This document shows, piece after piece, positions 11,468-23,185 of a DNA stretch of 64,000 nt; within the stretch, counting starts at the first letter, position 1, and each line of letters starts with the position of its first letter. The DNA comes from Megachile rotundata. Its lineage: Eukaryota > Arthropoda > Insecta > Hymenoptera > Megachilidae. The notes beneath the pieces are model-generated. The model saw nothing but the letters and a program-made list of their open reading frames with translations. It had not been told where the DNA came from and searched no databases. The position numbers were made by a program, and so were the translations under genes. The stretch lies in assembly GCF_050947335.1 (NCBI RefSeq), contig NC_134988.1, positions 4,030,001 through 4,094,000 of the forward strand. Direction: 5' to 3'.

Positions 11468-12242
11468 TATTCGTTGATTTATAATATCCATCAATTGCTA
11501 GAATAACACATACGTATCGGGCTATGTTTTACAATCTTTCCATATAAATCGGGGTATTTTAATGATCTAAAGATATTTGAAAATATTTGTGTTAAAACAA
11601 CAATGATTATTTTTGTAATTAATATGTTTCATTGAAATTTTCAGGAATTATTCGTAGTAGTAAGTATGAAACGAAAATTCTCCTTTCCCGACGACGTTTA
11701 TATTTCAAAAACGAGAACTCTCGTTTCTCGATGCGAATGTGTCAATAAAAAATTAATTGATTAATAAAGAAAGTTGTAGAAATTTCTTGTAGTAAACAAA
11801 ATTTCATACACAGTATATTAAAAAATTTTTTAATAGAATTTGCTTAAAAATGAAATCGATTATGAAAATACTAAGACTACATTTGTGAGGCATCCTGTAT
11901 AATCAGCAAAACTCAAATATACATGCATATATTGTAGCATTGTGAAAATAAGCCTCACATCTCCATTTCAAATTTGTTCCACCGTCGAATTGTGCATTCA
12001 TTCAGTATATTTTGGTCAAATGCGGCATGAATATTACAATAAGCGGTTACAGTATTTTAACCACTTTTCCATTCATCTAAAAAAAGATGCACGACAATCA
12101 CATCTGTTGAGATTGAAGAGGAAACTATAAAAAAGTGAAGTTCTGAAAGAAAATAAATAGAGACATAAATACAAAGCTTTAAAAGAATTATTACTACGTT
12201 TGCACTATAATTGAATTTGTAGCATGTAGAAATAATATAAGA
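11468..12242. other. AT-rich sequence, no gene
   Basis: No convincing frame. A lone end, tgaggcatcctgta, at 11886-11899 resembles the terminus of the MITE at 24217 and is preceded by the same 'acatttg' context. No matching second end was found nearby. Confidence 0.4.
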
Positions 12243-13757
12243 TAAAATAATTTTCAGAAAAAAAATACACCGACTTCGAAATGCACTAAAAAGTATAAAA
12301 TAATTTCTATTTCCTAATGAAGTAATTTCTATTTCATTCAATCATACAATTACGTCACAGATATGAATGAAACCTATTTACTCGATAGGTAGTATATTAA
12401 ATACATTTCAACCTTTTCGGAGGCGGCGCAAAATTAAAAGATTTTTTTGAATATGTCAATCTTTGGACAGCCGAACATAGGCAAAGTTTCGATAGCTATT
12501 TTTTTTTCTATACATATAACTCGACAGCACGCCGCGAAGTAGATGTTAGTGCGTGTAGAATGTAACTATGGTTCGTATTCTTTCTCAGGATTTATTAATT
12601 TCCAATACGCCATACCACAATCCGCTGGTTATTGGTAGCAACGATTACTGAGGTATTTTTAATTCTGCGCCGCCTCCGAAAAGGTTGAAATGTATTTAAT
12701 ATACTACCTATCGAGTAAATAGGTTTCATTCATATCTGTAACGTAATTGTATGATTGAATGAAATAGAAATTACTTCATTAGGAAATAGAAATTATTTTA
12801 TACTTTTTAGTGCATTTCGAAGTCGGTGTATTTTTTTTCTGAAAATTATTTTATTTCACGCTTTTTAGTGGAATGGGGAGAATTGTATAGAATACTGTGA
12901 GACAGTACTTCCGGGCTTTTTTTTTCGTCTGCGTAAACGACATGAACATAATTAAGTAAAAGACGACATGAATATTCGTTTTTCAATTTGTTTTTTCGCT
13001 AATATCTCGAAAACTAAAGCTTTCCGTCAATTATGCATAAGGAAAACGTTGTCCAGAAGTTGATTTCAAAAGTTAATAACAATTTTTCGCTAATATCTCG
13101 AAAACTAAGCCTTTTTGCGAAATTTGTATAGGAACAAAATTGTTCAGAATCATGTCCGTGATAAGATATTAAAAGCGCACTAAAATCGAGAAAAGTTTAT
13201 TTCGGAAGTTGCCGGTTGTTTTGGAATAACAATACCTTGCAATTAAAAAATAAAAAATTTGTTGATAATGGTACCAATGGGGAGTCAGAACCAACCAGAT
13301 GCAAAAGGTTTCATTCCGATTGATCGATCCAGCTAGGCGTAATCGGCGAACATACATAGAAAAAGAAAGAAGTTGCCGGTTTTTTTGCAATAACAACACT
13401 TTGCAACTAAAAAACGAAAAATTTTTTGATAATGGTACCAATGGGGAGTCAGAACCAACCAGATGCAAAAGGTTTCATTCCGATTGATCGATCCAGCTAG
13501 GCGTAATCGGCGAACATACATAGAAAAAGAAAGAAGTTGCCGGTTTTTTTGCAATAACAACACTTTGCAACTAAAAAACGAAAAATTTTTTGATAATGGT
13601 ACCAATAGGGAGTCAGAACCCACTAGATGCAAAAGGTTTCATTCCGATTGGTCCAGCTAGTTAGTCGTAATCGGCGAACATACATAGAAAAAAAAAAAAA
13701 AAAAAAAATACTGATCGAATTGAGTAACCTCCTCCTTTTTCGAAGTCGGTTAAAAAG
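12243..13757 (-). mobile_element. Repeat block A: inverted-arm element with 164-bp tandem repeats
   Basis: Two arms of about 200 bp are inverted copies (12243-12440 and 12657-12855), separated by about 216 bp. The sequence then runs through 'aaaactaaagctttccgtcaattatg' motifs into a 164-bp tandem repeat and ends at 13741-13757 with the complement of TTTTTAACCGACTTCG. Block B (61768-64000) has the same modules in the same order on the opposite strand. The spacer keeps the last part of a small frame (complement of 12584-12660) that is intact in block B; here one codon is TAG where B has CAG. This copy is therefore a decayed, internally deleted member of the family. Superfamily not identified. 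Confidence 0.7.
13205..13696. repeat. 164-bp tandem repeat, three copies
   Basis: Units begin with 'gaagttgccggt' at 13205, 13369 and 13533, exactly 164 bp apart. The second and third copies are almost identical and the first is slightly diverged. Each contains 'taatggtaccaat' and 'ggcgaacatacatag'. The third ends in a run of A. Block B carries dispersed single versions of this unit at about 61826-61990 and 62777-62930. Confidence 0.9.
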
Positions 13758-14290
13758 TACTGAGAAAATACATGCGATCGACACGACGCGACGTACGAAG
13801 CGAAACGCAGGCCATACTATAAAACCCTTGCACTCGGAGTTAGGCTACGCTGATTGGGCGGGCCTAGCCTACAGTTTTCATATAAAACACCAGCATTTTC
13901 CACAAAAAGTCAGAAATATCCAGCCTTCCTAAGAGAGAAGACGACGCCATGAGCTGCTCGGCACTCTCTTAGTTTTGGTATTTCCCTAAAACTAAACAAG
14001 CGAGGAAGACGTAATACACGGCACCTCAAGCTTTCCTTGATTCCTCTAAAAAGAAGATGTCACCCACGGTGTACGGCACTTTGCAGAGATCATCTTTTCC
14101 TCACTTTTAAAACTTCCTTCGACACCCCAATAGATTCCGAAAAACTTGGATTGTGCTCCGAAATCTTAACGTGACGAACTCACCCTGCACGTGGAAACAC
14201 GCGCACTTATATCTTGTACTCTGTCCGATTACAAAATAAACATCTTACTTTAATCTTACTCTACAAATTGTATTATTCTATTATGTAGCA
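13758..14290. other. Less AT-rich stretch, possible LTR or promoter fragment
   Basis: Contains ctataaaacc near 13818, catataaaac near 13880 and AATAAA near 14234, in sequence clearly richer in GC than its surroundings. The mix of TATA-like boxes and a poly(A) signal within 500 bp suggests an LTR remnant, but no TG...CA ends with a target duplication could be fixed. It could equally be host promoter DNA. Confidence 0.3.
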
Positions 14291-16565
14291 TAGATGTAAA
14301 GTTTATTAGACGAACAGGAAGAAAGGTATGTAATCTCAAAAATTTCTAAAAGTATTCAAGTTTCATTCAAATTTCTGCTAATGTAAAAAGTATTGTTAAA
14401 AGTGTATAATGTAAAAAATACTTTTAGCAATATTAGTAAAATATAAAAAAATAGATTTTTGCACCAAAACAAATATTTTCCTACAATCCTATCTAAACAA
14501 TAAATAAAATTTCGTGTTTTTTCTTAACCTTAATTTTCTGAATTTTCTGTTCGATAACAGATACAATTTTATCTTGTAAAGAATATTTCTTTTGATTTTG
14601 TCTTCAAAAAATTTTAATTTTACCTTCAAGAATAATTTGTTTCGCTAATGTAAAAAGCTTCTAACAATATTTCTGAAACTTTATTAATGTAGCAAAATAG
14701 ATTTCTGTATCAAAATGAACACTATTTTCAAATCTAATCCAAAAAATAGAGGAGATTTCGTGCTTTTTGAATCTTAGAATGTTTGCAAAGTTTCTACTTA
14801 AAAAAATATATGAAATATTTTTCTAACTTTATCCTGAACAAATAAAATTTTAATTTTATCTTAAAAAAGCAATATTTTAATTTCATCTTAGAAAACAAAA
14901 TTGTAATTTTTGTCGTCAGAAAACAGTACTTCATCTTAAAAAGATAGCATTTTCATTCTGTCTTAAAAAACTAAATTGTCACTTTCCATATAAAGTTAAC
15001 ATCAATATAACTTCATACAAATTGTTAAATCAAGATAAAAGTGCTTAATTGTACGAAGTAAAGAATATTTGAAAAATCTTTGAGCAGGTAGAAAGAACTG
15101 TACAGAAACGTCGTGTATCTATTACAGAAGGTAGCAAAGAATCGGAAACAATTTATTTGTTACGATTCTCCTCGGTGTAAAGTGTACGGACCTTCAATTT
15201 CGTTGGAAGACGAACGAAGGAAAGCGGAAAACTGCATCGTGCTCGTAAATCTGAGACTAGTACAAGGTCGGCATTGTTTGTCCTGGAATTAAGCGTTCTT
15301 TGTTGCTTCTTGATGCGAGCAAATGCGCTCTTTCCAGCAAGCGAGACTGGCATTTGTCCTCCCACCTTCTACCTTGCTCCACGAGTAAAAAAACCCGCGA
15401 AAATGGAGGGCGTTCAAGGAACAAAGCTATTGTAGCTATAACGAGTACACTGAAACGCTAGGGTACAGCTGCACGCAAGTCGCTTTCTATCCGTAGAATC
15501 AAGAATATTGGACTTAGTTTACGATGCGAACCAAACAGAACCAATGATGTATGGTATTAGATCATGCAACGTCACGAAAAGTTGCAAAGCAGGGTAAATT
15601 ACATAATGATTGGCGTTTTCAGCCGAAGCTTTACTTTAAAGGGGTAGCTACAGTATCAGGGAAAATTACAGTTATTTGTCAAATTTCCTGGTAAATTGAC
15701 GTACTACTTTCTCATATTTATTTTTTGACGTTTATGGGATCTTTTTCATCACTTTTTATGACAATATGCAGAGATTTTTGAAATTTGGCGATTTTAAAAT
15801 ACATATGTGACGTTAATAATATACCCATGTATTTCGACTTACAATTAGATAGATACAGTAATAGTTTTTGTTTTTCCATGAAAACACCGGCTTGAACATA
15901 TTTTGAGTTTGTATTTTATGTTCACTCGATAAATACCCACTTGAGGGGCTTTAGTGGCACGTACTTCGGAGCGGCTATCAAGCGGTTATTTATTGAGCGA
16001 GCACTGTATACCAGTGGAATTACGAGTAAAAAATAATCATGTAAAGCTTTTGAACAAAATTTAATGTTCATGTTAGATTAAATTACAGACTAATAGTTAT
16101 TTCTAATAACAATAAATTAAATATAATAATAATATTAAATGCTGATTTGTAGATATAATTGTTATAAAATATGTATTACAATACAATATCTACATAAGTT
16201 TCGTTACAAATAACTACAATAAATGCTTCAAATTTTATTGAATATCAGTAATTATTATTCACGATAAAAACTTTACTTTGATTACAATTAATCAATATAG
16301 ACGGCAATAAAATATTGATTATTAGAAATCAATATAAATATCAACATTTTTCTTACTTACTAATAATCCGAGTTTCAAATTGTTTATCGATAATCAATTT
16401 TAATGACGGAAATATTCTTTTATTAGTTATAAAATAAAATTATTTTATTAAATTAAATATTCATTAAGAATTGATCTTAATTATTAATATTAATTTGATA
16501 TAGTAGTATAACATCAACTTAATATCAACTTTATTGAATAAAGTAATTATTATATATTAATTTCA
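14291..16565. other. AT-rich sequence, no gene identified
   Basis: From 14340 to 15000 it is low-complexity, built from variants of 'aattttatcttaaaaa'. From 15100 to 15600 composition is more balanced, but the short frames there resemble nothing I know. From 16000 to 16560 it is again very AT-rich. Confidence 0.5.
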
Positions 16566-16570
16566 ATTAG

Positions 16571-17292
16571 TGTTAGAGTTTCGCATAGATGAGGTTTACG
16601 ACATGACGAGGGAAAGCGGCCACTTTTGAATCCTATAATTTAGTATCCGTACCATCTGCGTGCCAGCACTACGATGGTACGTGACAATTTGTAGTTTTTA
16701 GCAGATTTATTTATTGCTGCACTAGTCTTTAGAGTTTTTGGCTTCAGTAACACAGGCCATGTCATAAACCTCGCAACTTAGAAAGTCAGAGGGCGATCTG
16801 GCCCTTAAAGTAACGGTTCCCGCACACCGGGACCGACGTCACGGAATTTGGGTTTTTCCCAAATTCTTCCCGGAACGCCGTCCTCCCTCGTAGGAACTTC
16901 TGTTCCCCTTCCATAGAAGTACCACGCTAAGGGCGCAATGGAAGGGAGAACAGAGGTGTGAACGAAAACAGAAAATACCAAAAACGTTAGATACCAACAG
17001 AACAGATAGCTCAGTACAGATCAGAAAACAGTGTAGTTAGAAACAGAAATAGCATAGAACAGAATTAGTACTTAGAACACTTAGTACTTAGAATATACAT
17101 GAACTCACACACAAACACACATCTTATACACACACACCCACTCACATATATATTATTAAAACCATCGTTAATATAAATACAGTGAGTGTTCTTTCGCGGC
17201 TCCAATCCGCAAAACATTGGGTGGTCCTTCGATCCTACACCAGACTTTAGACGGCACTTCGTGCAATACAAGGGCTTGACCAAACCCTATCA
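16571..17292. mobile_element. Solo LTR, 722 bp, with 5-bp target duplication
   Basis: Begins TGTTAGAGTTTCGCATAG and ends CAAACCCTATCA (TG...CA), flanked by ATTAG at 16566-16570 and at 17293-17297. Its GC content is well above the flanking DNA. An internal inverted pair, 'gaggtttacgacatg' near 16590 and 'catgtcataaacctc' near 16760, could form a stem. No gag or pol follows, so this is a solo LTR left by recombination between two LTRs of a retrotransposon. Confidence 0.8.
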
Positions 17293-17297
17293 ATTAG

Positions 17298-17639
17298 TAA
17301 TACTAATATAATTAAGAACTTAGTAAAAACATTGTAGACGGTATAATACCTTTCGTTCTATTTTTCATGTAGCTTTATTCTGTCTGTTATTTAATAATAC
17401 ATATAATCGTATAATTAATTTTCTTGATGAAAATCAATGTTAAGAAATACATATTACCAGTAATATCAATAACAACTGAACCAAAAAAAAATTTTACTGC
17501 TGATGTGTATTTGTTAGCGATAACAGAAAGATTTATCGACATCAATAATGGTAATCGCTAACCGAAATATAATTCTTGTCATCTGTTATTGGCTATTGGA
17601 TATTTATGTTGCTTACAAAATTACATCTTTGTTGCCGAT
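17298..17639. other. AT-rich sequence
   Basis: No gene or repeat boundary seen. Confidence 0.4.
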
Positions 17640-17910
17640 ACCAGTTATCGCTCATAATAAATATCCGCCATTATAAATAGTTATTCGTAACTAGAATAAT
17701 TAAAAATTATTACAATTTAATAATTTCATATATTTACTAGTATCATTGAGCTTTGGTTAGGTTAGGTAATCCATCAAGTTATCTGTCAGTTATCGATCAA
17801 AACGAATATCCACCGTTATAAATGGTTATTCGTAACTAGAATAATTAACAATTATTACAATTTAATAATTTCATATCTTAAGAAATATCACTGAGCTTTG
17901 GTAATAACTA
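17640..17910 (+). repeat. Two direct copies of a ~100-bp AT-rich repeat
   Basis: The segment 'ttattcgtaactagaataatt' with the following 'ttacaatttaataatttcat' and 'gagctttggt' occurs at about 17677-17755 and again at about 17828-17900, roughly 150 bp apart. Related text with 'ataaccattatcggtgg' appears near 21640-21970. Probably an old local duplication of a dispersed repeat. Confidence 0.7.
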
Positions 17911-19029
17911 ACTATTATTTAAATAAAATAAAATTTTTCTGAACGACTATTTCAGAATTTTTAACTTCCACGAATTTGTTGGTTATGGCACAGATGGTGA
18001 AATTTGTATATGTCCACTTTTTTCAAAGCATTTTTGTTTATTTCACCAAGGTATGATATTGTAAAGTTTGCAACTTCTCGATAAACGTTCAGTCATGTCA
18101 ATTTCTCCGTTCCTCTTCTTTCGAGTCTCTCTCTCAAAAAAAGAAAGAAAAGCCACTAACTATACGAACAAGCAATGAAAAGTCAATTAAAAACCTTTCC
18201 CAGTGAAAATTCGTGGAACATGGAAACGCAGATGGATCCAATAGAGGATCTGACACGTACGGTTCGCCATATTTTTCTCTTATTCGTCGAATTCCGATCG
18301 ATGGTGAAACCGATGGAAAAGGGACGAAATCATTTGACGAGCAAATATAAAAGAGAAAAGGAGTACAAAAGCAGCGGTGATCGGTTTCGAAAAAGGTATG
18401 CCAAGTACGGTCACGAAATATTTAACAAGACACGATAAATCAAATTCTATTCGTTCTCTGGGTAACCAGCTTTTTCCATCAGGACAGGAATGAAAAATCG
18501 CTGCGAACGGAACAACACTAATTGCCAGGGAATTCGTGACGCTTAAATGAACGGAGGAAAAGACAGAAAATAGGGTCATGTGGAGGAAAGGACCGGCGAA
18601 ATAGAAAAATCGAGAAAAGAGAAAGAGAGAGAAACGACCAGTGACTCTGACGGTGACAGTTGGACGATTAAAAATGTCTTTCCCTTCTTCTTTTGATGCC
18701 TGCGACCCTTCGACTAGCACTCCAACCACGTACGTCCATTCTGATTTGCCAGGACTCCATCAGGTTCAGCGGATATCAATCGACAACCGTTTAGCGAAAT
18801 CGCTACGGGCGCTTTATTTCAATCGAATTACCTTCCATTTGTCTCGCTGGCTTCTTTTTCCTTCTCATTAGTAGATTCCGCTATTTTGCGATAAAGTGCA
18901 GGGGTAAAACTATCGACAGAATTAGACGATATATGGACTTGAAACTTTTCCTTAACCTCTTTAAAACGACGGGCCACTATACTGGCTTTCGCAGACATCT
19001 CTCAGTCTAAGAAATTCAATAAGAAGAAT
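17911..19029. other. No gene identified; moderately GC-rich middle
   Basis: Between 18100 and 18880 composition is more balanced and fairly long frames exist on both strands, including one of about 149 codons on the minus strand (18280-18729). None shows a domain, signal peptide or splice pattern I can defend, and overlapping frames on both strands argue for chance. Confidence 0.4.
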
Positions 19030-20205
19030 TTTTGAGTGTAATGAGGATCATTTGAAAGGGTAAGGTTGACTGCGGAACATGGCGTAATGGCTCAATGATT
19101 TTATGTTAATATTTAGTAATATAATTTTATGTTAATATTTAATTAGTACCGCGACCCTCCGTTACAGCATAGTCTACAAAAACTCTTGTTGTGAAACAAA
19201 GGACACGAATTTACATATAAATACCAATTTAACGTTTATAATATATGTAACACGTATGTAAAATAAATGTAGGATATTTTGCACTAATTCTGCTTTTAGG
19301 AAGATACGAAGATAGCGAATGAAACAACACCGTTATCTTGTAATTAATTACGGTATGTGCATTTATTACAAATTTCAATAAACGTATTTAATTTTTGAAA
19401 TATTAACAACTTGTGTAAAATAACGCATAATTTAGAAATATTTTATATATGTGGGATCGGTTTGTTCGGGGTTCATCGAATACGATCGGGCACGATCGGG
19501 CGAGCGGGAAACGTGGACGATTAGCGCCAAGATAATTCGGCGGTATTACGATTTGGCACGAAAAATTAGCGAGGGAACAAAGAATCGTATAGCATTTGTT
19601 TCCTTTTTCGCGGGAACCAAAGGAGAATGAGGAAAATGGCGTGGCGTCGCGTGGCAGTCCAGTCGTAACCGTTGAAGTAGCACGTTGTCAGAAAAGTTGT
19701 CCGAAAAGTTGTAACCTAAGTGTTTGTATTTGATTCTTTATACTTTTGTTGATTTTTATATTAAGTTATTAAAACTAGGTTATTGTTATTCCCAAGAAAA
19801 ACTTTTTAACCCGTCGACTTCGATAATTTCCGATCCTACATATATACAATTCTTATTTCTCACTTATTTCATACTTCTAACAGAAGTTTTTCGCAGGTTT
19901 ATAAACGAAATTATAAATTGGATGTTTCTAGCAACTGGGATAAGCTATAGTACTTATATGTTTCATATAATTTTAAGAAAAAGAACGTGTAGCAACACGT
20001 TACAAGAGGGTAGTCCCCGCTATCTTGTGACAGAGGGGTAAAATTATTGATAAAATCAGGCAAAATACAGGTTTACGGGTCCAAACTTTTCGTCTTTAAA
20101 TAAGATAAGTTTTGGAGTGCAATGAGGTTCATTCAAAGGCGGAAGGTTTACTGCGAAACACGCTGTAATGGCTCAATGATATTATGTTAATATTCAGTAA
20201 TACAA
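19030..20205 (+). repeat. Pair of ~95-bp direct repeats 1.08 kb apart
   Basis: The sequence with 'gagtgtaatgagg', 'cgtaatggctcaatgat' and 'ttatgttaatatt' at about 19030-19130 recurs, diverged, at about 20114-20205. The solo LTR at 19450-19840 lies between the copies. It may be an old duplicated end, or the two ends of a larger decayed element. Confidence 0.65.
19450..19840. mobile_element. Solo LTR, 391 bp
   Basis: Begins TGTGGGATCGGTTTG and ends TTTCCGATCCTACA, giving short inverted ends (TGTRGGATCGG). It is flanked by TATA at 19446-19449 and at 19841-19844, a 4-bp duplication, although the flanks are AT-rich so chance is not excluded. It is GC-richer than its surroundings, with repeated 'cgatcgggc' motifs. 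No internal coding region is present. Confidence 0.65.
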
Positions 20206-21087
20206 GTGCTGCAAAGATGAGCAAAATTTAACACCACACAGCTGTGAGTTTCCAGTGTTTTTATATCATCGAGAAATTGTTTCGAATGTGACCAATACTA
20301 GCGCGCTTCAGTAGGCACAATTAGCTGTAGAATAAGCTATAATTTGCTTTGGTTTGAATGAGAAATACAGGTGAAAACTTCATCCCGTGTTATCATTGCT
20401 TCCCGCATCTATGTTTGCATATTATCGATAAAATAGTGAAAATACGAAAGGTTTCGATAGGTATAAATGAGGTGACGCCGGGTTAGAACAATTGCCAATT
20501 ATTCTATTTTTAATAATACTTGTTATGCGTTATCTGCAAAATCTTATTAAATATTACTTAGCAAAGAATTACTATTAGTATAATAATTATTAATATATAA
20601 CTGATTAACTGATTTTTCTTATAATAACAATACTTTATGAAACTGTCTTTAGTAAAAAAATACTAGTTTTGAAAATTATTTAAGTATTACTTGGGTAAAA
20701 ATGCCGAATAGTGAATCCCGCTCTAATTACGTTGACGTTGACACATGTTAAGGACATGTCTCCGAGTAACATGCATAAAGTTTTAACCCCTTGCCATGCT
20801 TCGATGAATCTGACTCGTGACACATTCACAGAGTGGACGTGACAAAATCTTCTTCGAATTTTTAATAAAACTTTAATTTGAAATTTAAGTCCAATTATAA
20901 TTTCCATTATAATTTCCTTATTTGTTTTAATATTGCATCAATACTACTATGATAAAAAAATAAGGTGAGTTTGTTCATAAAATGGAAAATCTTTATTTAT
21001 TTTTCCAAGTCAGATTCGTCGCTTTCAAAGCGTTTCTCATCCAACAAAAATGCACATATGCCAAAAAATCTTATGATATTCAGTATT
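20206..21087. other. AT-rich sequence, no gene
   Basis: No supported feature. 'ttttaaccccttgcc' at about 20781 resembles a piggyBac-type end, but no second end was found. Confidence 0.4.
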
Positions 21088-21260
21088 TAAGTTGAAGTTC
21101 ATAAACGGGGCAAGTGCATATACAGGCTATTTTTATTACAATATGAGCGAAATTTCTCCATTTAGTAAGTTTGTTTCCTTGTTTTGTTTCACTATATCCC
21201 CTTTTATATTTCAGCTAAGAGTACTTGTTTGCAGTATAGAGTACTGCAAACTCTATACTG
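21088..21260 (+). mobile_element. Truncated copy of the 504-506-bp element family
   Basis: Shares 'aacggggcaagtg', 'tacaggctatttttattac', 'gagcgaaatttctcc' and 'tatccccttttatatttcag' with the two full copies at 27644 and 37173, but stops after the 'gtttgcagtatagagtac' motif. It then carries an inverted echo of that motif ('ctctatactgca'), suggesting a foldback rearrangement at the break. Confidence 0.8.
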
Positions 21261-22079
21261 CAGTACAAGACGCTATTCGTCTTGAACTCGTATTCGGCCT
21301 CCTTTGAAATTTTTGTACTACTTGTAAACATTTGTTTGCAACATAATCTTATCACCAAAGGCCTTCTGTAACATCTACAACGTTTCCGCCGCAGAATATT
21401 CATTCAGCAAATATAATTTAATGCAAATTCTTTGGTCAAGAAAATCACACATCGAAAAACTCACTTTCGTACGTTTATATAAGCACATGAAGCTCTGCAG
21501 CTACAGATGTTGATTGACACATCTGATGCATCGAATAGTAAGGGATTAATTTCATTAAATCTGAACAGAATTTTAAAAAATATTGAAAATATTAATTTTT
21601 TAATTGTTGTAAATATTAATAACTATTATGAGTGATTGAAGCTTTTGAGTAACAGACAGTAACGGATTTCGGTTATAAATAATCGTTATCGATAGATGTC
21701 GGTTACGCATGCATTTAGGATAAATCGAGGTCTGCAAAGTATCAATAAATCTATAAGGTACGTAGTATGGATTACATAATTTATATTAACTTTGCACGAT
21801 TCGATATATCACAAATGCATGAACATCTGTGGTCTAGTTATCGATGGCGTAAATTTAATTTCGGTTGCCATTAACGAATATAAATGACCGACATTTCTTG
21901 TTTTGTTTACCAATAACGGTTATTGATGACCACAATGTTATTACTGTTACTGATAACCATTATCGGTGGTAGAAAGATCTCTCTGATTATTACGCAGTCA
22001 ATATCAATGAGAAATATTTTTTTTGGTCGCATTTGACAATTAGTAATTATTACTAATATTTGGAATACTAAATCAAAAT
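21261..22079. other. AT-rich sequence, no gene
   Basis: No supported gene. The stretch 21640-21970 contains repeated 'cgttatcgatag', 'aacggttattgatgacc' and 'ataaccattatcggtgg' motifs related to those near 17500-17900. Confidence 0.4.
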
Positions 22080-23120
22080 GAAAACATTTGATTATTTTAT
22101 GAATTGAAAGTTAGAGGAATTTGAAATTAAAGAATTTTGAAATTTAGTAATTTGTAAATATCAAAATTTTTTAATTTGGGAATGTTGGAATTTTTTAATT
22201 TGCAAATTTGAGATTTTATTATTTAGGAATTTTCAAATTTATTTAGGAATTTTAAAATTTAGTAATCCCATAATTTCAAAATTCAGAAATTTTGCAATTT
22301 GTTAATTTGGAAATTTGGAAATTATAGTATTGTGTGTGCGTCGTGGAATATTCCACCGCCCAGTAAACAAAAGAATTTCGGTAAATGGCGACGTTGAACG
22401 GTTTAACAATAAGAGGAGAGAGTCGTTGCTCGCCGTTACAGACGTGCGATCGCGAAACACTTATGCATTACGGAATAAATATCTGACAGAGTTTAACGCT
22501 TGTTAATATTTAATATATATAATGTTTATTAAATGTAAGGATGTCACTATAATTAATAGATATAAAATTGAAGACGCGCTGGTGCACGTTGCGCGTGCAT
22601 CGTCGGTAGCCGAACACGACAGGAAGCACGGATTAAAACAAAAGACATTCGCATTTTACATTCCTACCAACTTATGCATTCGGTAGCCTGGATAGATTAT
22701 ACTACCAACAATATCCTTCTGTTAAACAAATTATTGATCTCCTTTATGCTCGAACCTGACCTGATCTACTACAAAATTTGGAAATTCGAGGATTTAGAAT
22801 GTCAGAAAATAAAAATTTTTGAAATTAATATATTTAAAAATTGAAGAATTGAAAAATTGAAAAACTGAAAAATTGAAAAATTAAGAAACTTAGAAACTTA
22901 GAAACTTAGAAACTTAGAAACTTAGAAACTTAGAAACTTACAATTAGAAACTTAGAAACTTAGAAATTTAGAAATTTAGAAATTTAGAAATTTAGAAATT
23001 TAGAAAAATTTTTGGAAATTAAAATCGAAAAATTTGGATAATTTAGAAATTTGAAAGTTTAGGATTGAATAATAAACATTTGAAAATTTACAAATACTCA
23101 AATTTGAAAATTTGTCAATT
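22080..23120. repeat. AT-rich word array, interrupted
   Basis: Left part (22100-22325) is built from 'aatttggaaatttg'-like words. The right part (22775-23120) changes to exact 10-mers 'gaaacttaga' repeated about ten times (22885-22950), then 'aatttagaaa'. Such degenerate minisatellites recur at 26.1, 36.3, 43.1, 45.6, 58.4 and 60.9 kb with different words. Confidence 0.85.
22331..22773. mobile_element. Probable LTR-like insertion within the word array
   Basis: A GC-richer block begins TGTGTGTGCGTCG and ends near CTACTACA, with the same word array on both sides. It contains 'cggaataaat' and 'gtttattaaatg'. I could not find an exact target duplication, so LTR identity is inferred from TG...CA ends and composition only. 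Confidence 0.4.
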
Positions 23121-23185
23121 TATAATTCTTGACACAAAATAAAATAATGTCAAGTTTTATTGCGTTACCATAAATCTTGTTTACA

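Noticed and set aside
13299..13660. Overlapping 62-101-codon frames on both strands repeated at 164-bp intervals
   Set aside because: They follow the 164-bp tandem repeat and have no protein features beyond repetition.
17750..17775. 'ggttaggttaggt' as interstitial insect telomere repeat (also reversed near 61590)
   Set aside because: Only two to three TTAGG units; chance is sufficient.
18280..18729. 149-codon minus-strand frame
   Set aside because: No domain, no splice or start context, and plus-strand frames overlap it.
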